Source: Candidatus Palauibacter australiensis (GTDB lineage: Bacteria > Gemmatimonadota > Gemmatimonadetes > Palauibacterales > Palauibacteraceae). From it: a stretch of 36,449 nucleotides of DNA. The translations under genes were made by a program, and so were the position numbers. Positions 6,049-14,442 of the stretch are shown in pieces (position 1 is the first letter of the stretch; each line of letters opens with the position of its first letter). Location of the stretch: the NCBI GenBank assembly GCA_026705295.1, contig JAPPBA010000086.1:1-36449 (forward strand). The letters run 5' to 3'. The notes under the pieces were generated by a model. That model had not been told where the DNA came from and did no database searches. It saw only the letters and a program-made list of their open reading frames with translations.

Positions 6049-8586
6049 ATGCGAACATCGCTCTTGCTGCTGGTCGCAGCGGGTGTTCTCCCGAGTCCCG
6101 CCGTCGGCCAAGAGGCCGGCAGGGCGCGGGGTGCCGAGCATCCCCCGGCCAGTTGGCCGCAACCGATCACGCCGCCGCTCACGCCGCCGCTGGCAGTGCC
6201 GGCCGCGCCGACACCGGCTCCCGCGGTCGACACGCTCTCCGTCGAAGTCGCGCAGGGCGTCGTGGCGGAGACCTGCCGGCGTTGCCACAACCCCCGGCGC
6301 GTCAGCGGGGGCATGTCGCTCGCGACCTTCGAGGTGACCTCGGCTTCCGACAACGCGGTGATCGCGGAGCGGATGGTGCGGAAGCTGCGGGCCGGCATGA
6401 TGCCGCCCGTTGGCGTGCGCCGCCCGAGCCCTGACAGCCTGCGGACGCTGGCCGCCGTCCTGGAGTCGCGGCTCGATGCGGCCTGGGAGGCGAACCCGAA
6501 CCCGGGACGGCGGACCTTCCAGCGGTTGAACCGGGCCGAGTACTCGCGCTCGATCTACGATCTCCTCGACCTGGACATCGACGCGGGCGACTACCTGCCG
6601 CTCGACACGAAGAGCGCGAACTTCGACAACATCGCCGACGTCCAGTTGCTCTCCCCGACGCTGATGGACGGGTATCTGCGCGCGGCGAGCGAGATCAGCC
6701 GGCTCGCGATCGGCGACCCGGAGGTGACGCCGAGCGAGGCGACGTTCCGGGTGTCGCGCTGGACCTCGCAGGCGGAGCACGTCGAGGGCACGCCGTACGG
6801 GAGCCGCGGCGGCGTCGCGGTGGACCACAACTTCCCGGCCGACGGGGAGTACGTCTTCCGCGTCTCCTTCCACCACGAGACGACCGGCGCCCTGTTCGGG
6901 AACGGCAAGGGCGCGCTGCATACGACCGATGAGCCCGAGCGGATCGAGATATCGATCGATGGCGAGCGCGTCGCGCTCCTCGACATCGACCGCTGGATGC
7001 ACGTCTCCGATCCCGACGGCGTGAACCTCCGCACCGATCCCGTCTTCATCGAGGCGGGGCCGCACCGCGTGGCGGCCGCCTTCATCCGCACCTTCGAGGG
7101 GCCATCGCAGGACCTGATGTCGCCGCACGACTGGTCGATCGCGAGCACGAGCATCACCGACGCGTACGGGTTCACGACGCTGCCGCACCTGCGCGACCTC
7201 GCGGTCACGGGGCCGTTCGCTCCGGCGGGGATGTCGTCCACGCCGAGCCGCGAGCGCGTGTTCTCGTGCCGTCCTTCCGCGCCGGACGCTGAGGCTTCGT
7301 GCGCGGAGGCGATCCTCTCGCGGCTGGGGACGAGGGCCTACCGCCGGCCGCTGACGGACGACAACCTCGCCGCGCTCATGAGACTGTACCGCGCCGGGGC
7401 GGAGGCGGGCGGGTTCGAGGAGGGAGTTCGGCTCGCGCTGGAGGGGATCCTCGCCAGCCCCCACTTCGTGTTCCGCTTCGAGGAGCGTCCCGCGCGCGAA
7501 GCGGACGGGGTGTACGCGCTGGACGACTACGATCTCGCTTCGCGGCTCTCCTTCTTCCTCTGGGCCACGGGCCCGGACGACGAACTGCTGGAGACCGCCG
7601 CGGAGGGCCGGCTCTCCGACCCGGCCGTGCTCGACGTGCAGGTGCGCCGGATGCTGGGCGATCCGCGCGCCGAAGCCCTGGCCACGCGTTTCGCGGGACA
7701 GTGGTTCCGGCTGCAGGACCTCGAGGGCATGAACCCCGACGTCCGCCTCTATCCGGACTTCGACCAGCAGCTCAAGGAGGCGATGCACCGCGAGACGGAA
7801 CTGCTCTTCCACACGATCGTGCAGGAAGACCGGAGCCTGCTCGACCTGCTGACGGCCGACTACACGTTCGTGAACGAGCGGCTGGCGCGGCACTACGGCA
7901 TCCCCGGCGTGACCGGAACGGATTTCCGCAGAGTCGAGATCGCCGAGCCCGAGCGCCGTGGTGTACTGGGGCACGGCAGCATCCTCACCCTTACCTCGCA
8001 CGCGAGCCGGACCTCGCCGGTGCTGCGCGGGAAGTGGGTGATGGAGGTATTGCTGGGGACGCCTCCGCCTCCGCCTCCGCCGGATGTCTCCGACCTGGAG
8101 GCGACGCCGGAGGCCGAGGAGGGGCGTCTGCTCACGGTGCGGGAACGGCTGGAGATGCACCGGGCGAGCCCGGCGTGCCGTTCGTGCCACCGCGTGATCG
8201 ACCCGATCGGTCTCGCGCTGGAGTACTTCGACGGGACGGGGGCTCGGCGCATCAAGGACAGCGGGAGGCCGATCGAGGCGCAGGGCGAACTCTACGACGG
8301 CACGCCGGTGACGAGCGCGGCGGATCTGCGCGCGGCGCTTCTCGCGCGGCCGGTGCCGCTCGTGCGCGCGTTCACGGAGAACCTGCTTGCCTACGCGCTG
8401 GGCCGGCGGGTCGAGTACTACGACATGCCGACCGTGCGGTCCATCGCGCGGCAGGCCGCCGAACAGGACCATCGCATGTCCGCGTTCATCCTCGGGGTGG
8501 TCAACAGCCCGGCGTTCCGGCTGAAGGGAACCGAGGCCGTGGTCGACGACATGGGGGCGGAAAGCCAGGGATCCCAGGAGGACTGA
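6049..8586 (+). CDS. DUF1592-family planctomycete-type cytochrome-like exported protein
   Basis: The 845-residue protein has a signal peptide (cleavage near AVGQ, residue 21), a Pro-rich spacer and a CRRCH haem-binding motif at residues 76-80. The usual domain order follows: DUF1587 (RRTFQRLNRAEYSRSIYDLL), a carbohydrate-binding-like beta region (about 225-345), DUF1595 (TRAYRRPLTDDNL), DUF1592 (SFFLWATGPDDELL...), DUF1588 with a second CRSCH at 710-714, and DUF1585 (FTENLLAYALGRRVEY). Two CxxCH motifs predict c-type haem attached outside the cytoplasm. The family is common in Planctomycetes and Gemmatimonadota, but its reaction is not established. The stop overlaps the next start by one base, so it is coupled to the DUF1552 partner. 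It has the usual length for the family. Confidence 0.9.
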   Translation: MRTSLLLLVAAGVLPSPAVGQEAGRARGAEHPPASWPQPITPPLTPPLAVPAAPTPAPAVDTLSVEVAQGVVAETCRRCHNPRRVSGGMSLATFEVTSASDNAVIAERMVRKLRAGMMPPVGVRRPSPDSLRTLAAVLESRLDAAWEANPNPGRRTFQRLNRAEYSRSIYDLLDLDIDAGDYLPLDTKSANFDNIADVQLLSPTLMDGYLRAASEISRLAIGDPEVTPSEATFRVSRWTSQAEHVEGTPYGSRGGVAVDHNFPADGEYVFRVSFHHETTGALFGNGKGALHTTDEPERIEISIDGERVALLDIDRWMHVSDPDGVNLRTDPVFIEAGPHRVAAAFIRTFEGPSQDLMSPHDWSIASTSITDAYGFTTLPHLRDLAVTGPFAPAGMSSTPSRERVFSCRPSAPDAEASCAEAILSRLGTRAYRRPLTDDNLAALMRLYRAGAEAGGFEEGVRLALEGILASPHFVFRFEERPAREADGVYALDDYDLASRLSFFLWATGPDDELLETAAEGRLSDPAVLDVQVRRMLGDPRAEALATRFAGQWFRLQDLEGMNPDVRLYPDFDQQLKEAMHRETELLFHTIVQEDRSLLDLLTADYTFVNERLARHYGIPGVTGTDFRRVEIAEPERRGVLGHGSILTLTSHASRTSPVLRGKWVMEVLLGTPPPPPPPDVSDLEATPEAEEGRLLTVRERLEMHRASPACRSCHRVIDPIGLALEYFDGTGARRIKDSGRPIEAQGELYDGTPVTSAADLRAALLARPVPLVRAFTENLLAYALGRRVEYYDMPTVRSIARQAAEQDHRMSAFILGVVNSPAFRLKGTEAVVDDMGAESQGSQED

Positions 8587-9977
8587 TGGAGTTCATCACA
8601 GGGAAACACCTCTCTCGCCGGACGTTCCTCCGGGGCGCGGGGGCGACCGTCGCCCTGCCGCTGCTCGACGCGATGGTGCCGGCGGGCCGGCTGTGGGCGC
8701 GGGAGGTCGCGGATCCGACGCGGCTCGTCTGCATCGAGATGGTGCACGGCTCGGCGGGGAGCAGCGGGTTCGGGGCGGCGCAGAACTACTGGTCCCCCGC
8801 GACGACGGGCCGGGGTTTCGATCTGTCCCCGACCGCGCTGAGTTCGCTTGAGCCGTATCGGGACTATCTCACGATCATCAGCGATACCGACGTCGAGCCG
8901 GCCGAAGCCACGCAGCCGAAGGAGATCGGCGGGGACCACTTCCGGTCGAGCGCCACCTTCCTCACGCAGGCGCACCCGAAGCAGACGGAGAGTTCGGACG
9001 TCTTCGTGGGGCCGTCGCTGGACCAGCTCTACGCGCACCGCTTCGGGCAGGACACGCCGATCCCGTCCATGCAGCTCTGCATCGAGAACGTGGACCAGGC
9101 AGGGGGCTGCGCGTACGGGTACGCGTGCGTGTACACGGACACGATCAGCTGGTCTTCGCCGACGCAGCCGCTTCCGATGATCCGGGATCCGCGGGTCGCG
9201 TTCGACCAGCTCTTCGGGGCCGGCGGGACGCCGGAGGCGCGCGAGGCGAGACAGCGCTCGAGCGCCAGCATCCTCGATTTCCTCACCGGTGAGGTCGCGA
9301 GCCTCAAGGGACGGCTCGATCCGTCCGACCGGCAGCGCATGGACCGCTACCTCGAGAACGTGCGGGAGATCGAACGCCGCATCCAGCGCGTGGTGGCGCG
9401 CAACGAGTCCGGTGAGAACCGGGATCTTCCGGAAGCCCCGGCGGGCGTGCCCGATTCGTTCGACGAGCACGTGAAGCTGATGTTCGACCTGCAGGCGCTC
9501 GCGTTCCAGGCGGACATGACGCGCGTGTTCTCGTTCAAGATGGGACGGGACGCGTCCGGGCGGGTCTATCCGGAGAGCGGGATCGACAGGGGTTTCCACC
9601 CGGCGTCGCACCACGGCGACAACGAGAACAACATCACGGACTTCGCGCAGATCAACCGCTACCACGTCGGGCTCGTCCCGTACTTCCTCGACCGGCTGAA
9701 GGCGTCGATGGAGGGGGACACGCACCTGCTCGACAAGACGATGATCGTCTACGGGTCGCCGATGGGGGATCCGAACGTGCACAACCACAAGCGGTGCCCG
9801 CTCTTCGTGGTGGGCGGCGCGCAGGGGCGGATGGAAGGAAACCTGCACCTGCGGGCCGCGCCGGGAACGCCGATGGCGAACGTGATGCTGAGCCTCATGC
9901 ACCGGCTCGGGTTGGACGACATGACGAGCTTCGGCAACAGCACCGGGACGTTCTCGTTCGCGGAGACGGCGGACTGA
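8586..9977 (+). CDS. DUF1552 family protein with Tat signal
   Basis: The 463-residue product starts at the ATG overlapping the previous TGA (TGATG). Its N-terminus carries a twin-arginine motif (LSRRTFLRG, arginines 13-14) and a hydrophobic stretch ending near WAREV, so it is probably exported folded. The rest is typical DUF1552, with features such as GGDHFRSSATFLT, a charged helix around DRQRMDRYLENVREIERR and YGSPMGDPNVHNHKRCP, which recall the alkaline-phosphatase-like fold of the related DUF1501. DUF1592 and DUF1552 are usually encoded together. The substrate is unknown, and a joint periplasmic redox or polymer-degrading role is only inferred. Confidence 0.88.
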   Translation: MEFITGKHLSRRTFLRGAGATVALPLLDAMVPAGRLWAREVADPTRLVCIEMVHGSAGSSGFGAAQNYWSPATTGRGFDLSPTALSSLEPYRDYLTIISDTDVEPAEATQPKEIGGDHFRSSATFLTQAHPKQTESSDVFVGPSLDQLYAHRFGQDTPIPSMQLCIENVDQAGGCAYGYACVYTDTISWSSPTQPLPMIRDPRVAFDQLFGAGGTPEAREARQRSSASILDFLTGEVASLKGRLDPSDRQRMDRYLENVREIERRIQRVVARNESGENRDLPEAPAGVPDSFDEHVKLMFDLQALAFQADMTRVFSFKMGRDASGRVYPESGIDRGFHPASHHGDNENNITDFAQINRYHVGLVPYFLDRLKASMEGDTHLLDKTMIVYGSPMGDPNVHNHKRCPLFVVGGAQGRMEGNLHLRAAPGTPMANVMLSLMHRLGLDDMTSFGNSTGTFSFAETAD

Positions 9978-11782
9978 TGCGGCGCGCGCGATCGCTGGTC
10001 TTCACGGCCGCGGCGCTGCTCGCGCTCGGGGCGGCCGCGCCGGTCGGGTCGCCGGTGGGGTCCCTGGCCGGGTCGCCGGTGGGGCTGGGCGGGCCGGATG
10101 CTCCGGTGGCCGACGCGGCCATGCGCGGCGATCTGGACGCCGTGCGGTCGCTGCTGGCCGCGGGCGAAGACGTGAACGCCGCGCGGGGCGACGGCATGAC
10201 GGCACTCCACTGGGCCGCGATGAAGGGCCGGCCCGACGTGGCCGGGGTGCTGATCGAGGCGGGCGCGGATCTCGAGGCGGGCACGCGGCTGGGCGGGCAC
10301 ACGCCGCTCCACGTGGCGAGCCGCGCGGCGCAGGCCCCGCTCGTCGAGGCGCTGCTGGCGGCGGGAGCCGAGGCCGACGCCGCGACATCGACCGGCGTGA
10401 CGCCGCTGCACTTCGCGGCCGCCGCCGGGTCCGCCGGTGCGGTCGAGGCGCTGGTGCGCCACGGCGCCGATCCGAACGCCCGGGAGCCCGAGTGGGGCCA
10501 GACGCCGCTCATGTTCGCCGCGGCGGCGGGCCGGGCCGGCTCGCTGGACGCCCTCATCGACGCGGGGGCGGACCCCTCGGCCACCGCGTACGTGCTCGAC
10601 ATCGTGGCGCGCGACGCGTGGGACCAGCTCGACCGCCGCGAACGCAATGCCCGCGTGGCCGCGCTCCGGGCGGGCCGCCAGCCGCCGGTCCCGTCAGCGC
10701 GCGAAGCCGCCCCGAGGCCGACCGCCGGCCCCGGCCCCGGCCTCCAGGCCGTGCGGCTCGAGGACCCCGAGGAGCCCACCTGCTCCGGCTGCCTGGGCAA
10801 CTACGCCGACCTCGTCGGCACGCACGGCGGGCTGACCGCGCTGCTGCTCGCGGCCCGCGAGGGCCACCGCGATGCGACGCTGGCCCTGCTCGACAAGGGT
10901 GCGGACATCGACCAGCGGAGCGCCGCGGACAACACGACCCCGCTGCTCATCGCGATGATCAACGGGCACTTCGACCTCGCGATGGAACTCTTCGCGCGCG
11001 GGGCCGACCCGAACCTCCAGAGCGATGCCGGCGCCACCCCGCTGTACGCGGCGCTCAACATGCACTGGGCGCCGAAGGCCCGGCATCCGCAGCCCACGGA
11101 CGTGCACCAGCAGCAGTGGTCGTACCTCGACGTCATACGGACGCTGCTCGAAGCGGGCGTTGACCCGAACCCGCGGCTGAAGAAGTCGCTCTGGTTCACG
11201 ACGTACAACCGCGACCTGCTGGGCGTCGACCGCACCGGCGCCACGCCCTTCTGGCGCGCCGCGCACGCGCTCGACATCGACGCCATGAAGCTGCTCCTCG
11301 AGTACGGGGCCGATCCCACGACGCCGACCGCGAAGGTTCCGGCGCGGCGCTACGGCCGAGGCGGAGACAACATCGATCACTCCGGTCTCGACCCGATCCC
11401 CGTGGGCGGTCCGGCGGTCCATCCAATTCACGCGGCGGCCGGCGTCGGCTACGGACAGGGCTTCGCGGGCAACTCGCACCGCCATGTACCGGAGGGCTGG
11501 CTTCCGGCGATGAGGTTCCTCGTCGAGGGACTCGGCGCCGATGTGAACGCGCGCGACCACAACGGCTACACGCCCGCACACCACGCCGCCTCGCGCGGCG
11601 ACAACGAGATGATCCTCTATCTCGTGGAACAGGGCGCCGACGTGACCCTCGTGGCCCGCAACGGCCAGACGACCGTCGATCTGGCCAACGGGCCGGTCCA
11701 GCGCGTGCAGCCCTTCCCGGAGACGATCGCTCTCCTCGAGAGCCTCGGGGCGAAGAACAACCACCGCTGCGTCTCCTGCTGA
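9977..11782 (+). CDS. Exported ankyrin-repeat protein
   Basis: The 601-residue protein starts at the ATG overlapping the DUF1552 stop by one base, which puts a signal peptide (RRARSLVFTAAALLALGAAA) at the N-terminus. Ankyrin repeats occupy about 44-190 (for example DGMTALHWAAMKGRPDVAGVLIEAGAD) and about 275-590, separated by a Pro-rich linker with CSGC near 266-269. The protein ends in RCVSC, so four cysteines are available for disulfides or metal. The third place in a coupled trio suggests a scaffold or interaction partner for the two enzymes outside the cytoplasm. Earlier in-frame codons lie inside the DUF1552 gene and are rejected. Confidence 0.85.
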   Translation: MRRARSLVFTAAALLALGAAAPVGSPVGSLAGSPVGLGGPDAPVADAAMRGDLDAVRSLLAAGEDVNAARGDGMTALHWAAMKGRPDVAGVLIEAGADLEAGTRLGGHTPLHVASRAAQAPLVEALLAAGAEADAATSTGVTPLHFAAAAGSAGAVEALVRHGADPNAREPEWGQTPLMFAAAAGRAGSLDALIDAGADPSATAYVLDIVARDAWDQLDRRERNARVAALRAGRQPPVPSAREAAPRPTAGPGPGLQAVRLEDPEEPTCSGCLGNYADLVGTHGGLTALLLAAREGHRDATLALLDKGADIDQRSAADNTTPLLIAMINGHFDLAMELFARGADPNLQSDAGATPLYAALNMHWAPKARHPQPTDVHQQQWSYLDVIRTLLEAGVDPNPRLKKSLWFTTYNRDLLGVDRTGATPFWRAAHALDIDAMKLLLEYGADPTTPTAKVPARRYGRGGDNIDHSGLDPIPVGGPAVHPIHAAAGVGYGQGFAGNSHRHVPEGWLPAMRFLVEGLGADVNARDHNGYTPAHHAASRGDNEMILYLVEQGADVTLVARNGQTTVDLANGPVQRVQPFPETIALLESLGAKNNHRCVSC

Positions 11783-11855
11783 CCGCGCGGCGTCGACTGT
11801 CCGTGCCGAGAACCTTCAACCAAGACCGCCGACATCCGGCCGGCCTGACCTGACC

Positions 11856-13385
11856 ATGCCAAATCCCGTCACCGTCCAGGAACTGCTCGCCGGCAGTTCG
11901 GGGGCGAGTCCCGCAATCGCCGCCCCCGGCCGCGAGCCACTGGACTTCGACGGTCTCCGCCGTCAGGTCGAGAACACCGTCAACGCGCTGAACGGGTTCG
12001 GGATCGGCCGCAACGACCGCGTGGCGATCGTGCTCCCGAACGGACCCGAGATGGCTTCCGCCTTCGTCTCCGTCGCGTGCGCGGCCACGGCAGCTCCCCT
12101 GAATCCGGCTTACCGGCAGCCCGAACACGAGTTCTATCTCTCGGATCTCAGCGCGAAGACGCTTGTCGTCGAAGCGGGAAGCGACTCCCCGGCGCGCGCC
12201 GCGGCCGCCAGCCGCGGGATTCCGGTGCTGGAGCTGCACGTCGGCCCGGAGGCTCGGGCGGGGGAATTCGAACTCGCGCCGGCCGGAACCGTGCCGGACG
12301 GCGACGGCCCTCGGGGCGGCCTGGCCGAAGCGGATGATGTCGCGCTCATCCTCCACACGTCGGGGACGACATCCCGACCGAAGATCGTGCCGCTCTCGCA
12401 CCGGAACGTGTGCGCCTCCGCGGTCAACGTTCAGCGCACCCTGCGGCTCACGGCCGACGACCGATGCCTGAATGTGATGCCCCTGTTCCACATCCACGGG
12501 CTGATCGCCGCCGTCCTCGCGCCGCTCGGCGTCGGAGGGTCGATCGTCTGCACTCCCGGTTTCAACGCCCTCCGCTTCTTCGGGTGGCTCGACGAGGCTC
12601 GACCCACCTTCTACACGGCCGTCCCCACCATGCACCAGGCGATCCTGACGCGCGCCCCGCGAAACCGCGACGTGATCGAGCGGAACCCGATGCGCTTCAT
12701 CCGCTCGGCTTCCGCCCCCCTCCTGCGGCAGGTGATGGCGGAACTCGAGGAGGCGTTCGGCGCCCCGGTGGTGGAGGCGTACGCGATGACCGAGGCGGCG
12801 CACCAGATGACGTCCAACCCGCTCCCCCCCGCGGAGCGCAAGCCGGGAACCGTGGGGATCGCCGCCGGCCCCGAGGTCTCGGTGATGGACGAGGCCGGTG
12901 CGCTCCTGCCGGCGGGCGACATCGGCGAGATCGTGATCCGTGGCCCCAACGTCAGCGACGGATACGAGAACAACCCCGCGGCGAATGCCGAAGCCTTCAC
13001 CAACGGCTGGTTCCGGACGGGTGACCAGGGCGTGATGGATGACGAGGGCTACCTCACGATCACGGGTCGCCTGAAGGAGATCATCAACCGCGGGGGCGAG
13101 AAGATCTCGCCGCGCGAGATCGACGAGGCGATCCTCGATCATCCGGCCGTGCGGCAGATCGTCGCGTTCGCGATGCCGCACCCGAAGCTGGGCGAGGAAA
13201 TCGCGGCGGCGGTCGTGGTCCGCAAAGGGATGGAGGCGACATCTCCCGAGCTTCAGGCGTTCGCGGCCGAGCGGCTCGCCGACTTCAAGGTCCCGCGCAA
13301 GTTCCTCTTCATGGACGACATCCCCAAAGGGCCGACCGGCAAGATTCAGCGCATCGGCATGGCCGAGAAGCTGGGCCTGACATGA
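11856..13385 (+). CDS. AMP-forming acyl-CoA ligase, oxalate-CoA-ligase-like
   Basis: The 509-residue ANL enzyme shows the AMP-binding loop HTSGTTSRPK (167-176), FHIHG (211-215), YAMTEAAH (309-316), the hinge region GWFRTGD and GRLKEIINRGGEKISP (about 384-419), and the catalytic C-terminal lysine in PTGKIQR (Lys496). The YAMTEAAHQMTSNPLPP segment and overall pattern match the oxalate-CoA ligase group (plant AAE3, yeast Pcs60) better than long-chain fatty-acid ligases. The reaction would be acid + ATP + CoA to acyl-CoA + AMP. Oxalate as substrate is an inference; no formyl-CoA transferase or oxalyl-CoA decarboxylase is in the window. The start has a weak ribosome site. Confidence 0.85.
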   Translation: MPNPVTVQELLAGSSGASPAIAAPGREPLDFDGLRRQVENTVNALNGFGIGRNDRVAIVLPNGPEMASAFVSVACAATAAPLNPAYRQPEHEFYLSDLSAKTLVVEAGSDSPARAAAASRGIPVLELHVGPEARAGEFELAPAGTVPDGDGPRGGLAEADDVALILHTSGTTSRPKIVPLSHRNVCASAVNVQRTLRLTADDRCLNVMPLFHIHGLIAAVLAPLGVGGSIVCTPGFNALRFFGWLDEARPTFYTAVPTMHQAILTRAPRNRDVIERNPMRFIRSASAPLLRQVMAELEEAFGAPVVEAYAMTEAAHQMTSNPLPPAERKPGTVGIAAGPEVSVMDEAGALLPAGDIGEIVIRGPNVSDGYENNPAANAEAFTNGWFRTGDQGVMDDEGYLTITGRLKEIINRGGEKISPREIDEAILDHPAVRQIVAFAMPHPKLGEEIAAAVVVRKGMEATSPELQAFAAERLADFKVPRKFLFMDDIPKGPTGKIQRIGMAEKLGLT

Positions 13386-13391
13386 CCCGCG

Positions 13392-13427
13392 CGGCCCACA
13401 GGAGCCGGACGGCCCACAGGAGCCGGG
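13392..13427 (+). repeat. Two tandem 18-bp repeats, each with an AGGAG
   Basis: CGGCCCACAGGAGCCGGA (13392-13409) is repeated with one change at 13410-13427, and a third partial copy CGGCCCCC follows. Each unit contains AGGAG; the nearer one ends 15 nt before the ATG at 13438, further than usual. The duplication doubled the ribosome site or arose by slippage. Confidence 0.75.
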
Positions 13428-13437
13428 CGGCCCCCTG

Positions 13438-14418
13438 ATGCGGATCTGCATCTACGGCGCCGGCGCGATCGGGGGATACCTCGGCGCGCAACTGTCGCTC
13501 GCGGGGCGGGACGTCACGCTCGTCGCGCGCGGCCCCCACCTGAAGGCGATGCAGCAACACGGCGTGCGCCTGCTGATCGACGGCGAGGAGCGCGTCGCCC
13601 ACCCCCGTTGCACGGACGATCCGGCGGAGGTGGGGCCGCAGGATTACGTGATCATCACGCTCAAGGCACACTCCGTCCCCTGGATCGTGGAACCGCTGCA
13701 GCCCCTGCTCGGGCCCGACACGGCCGTCGTCACGGCGACGAACGGCCTCCCCTGGTGGTACTTCTACCGACTCGACGGGCCGTGGCGGGACCGGCGCCTC
13801 GAGAGCCTCGACCCCGGCGGGGTGCAGTGGGACGGGATCGGCCCCGAACGCGTGATCGGCTGCGTCGTGTACGCGGCCACCGAGGTGTCGGAGCCCGGCG
13901 TCATCCGCCACCTGAAATACAACCGGTTCACGCTCGGCGAGCCCGGCGGCGAGAAGACCGAGCGCGTGCGGCGGCTGGCGCGCGCGTTGATCGGAGCCGG
14001 ATTCAGGGCCCCGGTGCGGGGGATCCGAAACGAGATGTGGGTGAAGCTGTGGGGGAACGTCGCCTTCAATCCGATCAGCGCCCTCACGCACGGGACGGTG
14101 GACACGATCGCCCGAGACCCCGACACCCGCGCCGTCGCGAAGACGATGATGCTCGAGGGACAGGCGGTCGCCGAAGCCCTGGGCGCCCGCTTCTCGATCG
14201 ACATCGAGCGGCGGATCAACGGGATCGAGGCCGTGGGTGCGCACCGCACGTCGATGCTGCAGGACCTCGACAAGGGCCGTCCCATGGAGATCGACGCCCT
14301 CGTCACCGCCGTCCAGGAGATGGGGCGCATGGTCGGCGTTCCCACCCCCACGATCGACGTGGTCCTCGCCTTGGTGCGCCAACGCGCCCGCGCCGCCGGC
14401 GCCTACCCTCCCGGCTAG
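13438..14418 (+). CDS. Ketopantoate reductase (PanE/ApbA) family protein
   Basis: The 326-residue enzyme opens with the Rossmann fingerprint ICIYGAGAIGGYLGAQLSLAG and has the family lysine region NEMWVKLWGNVAFNPISALT and the C-terminal LQDLDKGRPMEIDAL helix that holds the catalytic glutamate. It would reduce a 2-oxo acid with NADPH. The long insertion around FYRLDGPWRDRRLESLDPGG and the catabolic neighbours suggest a 2-hydroxy/2-oxo acid other than ketopantoate, so panE is not assigned. The gene lies between the acyl-CoA ligase and the amidohydrolase, and the start is set by the Rossmann motif at its first residues. Confidence 0.82.
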   Translation: MRICIYGAGAIGGYLGAQLSLAGRDVTLVARGPHLKAMQQHGVRLLIDGEERVAHPRCTDDPAEVGPQDYVIITLKAHSVPWIVEPLQPLLGPDTAVVTATNGLPWWYFYRLDGPWRDRRLESLDPGGVQWDGIGPERVIGCVVYAATEVSEPGVIRHLKYNRFTLGEPGGEKTERVRRLARALIGAGFRAPVRGIRNEMWVKLWGNVAFNPISALTHGTVDTIARDPDTRAVAKTMMLEGQAVAEALGARFSIDIERRINGIEAVGAHRTSMLQDLDKGRPMEIDALVTAVQEMGRMVGVPTPTIDVVLALVRQRARAAGAYPPG

Positions 14419-14442
14419 CGTCACCAGGAACGGCCCGATGCC

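Noticed and set aside
4675-8472. Very long minus-strand open frame (over 1200 codons)
   Set aside because: It is antisense to the propeller and DUF1592 genes, is Arg/His-rich with no domain signature, and arises from high-GC codon use.
13438-14418. Assignment as panE for pantothenate synthesis
   Set aside because: No other pantothenate genes are near, and the insertion and catabolic neighbours suggest another 2-oxo acid.
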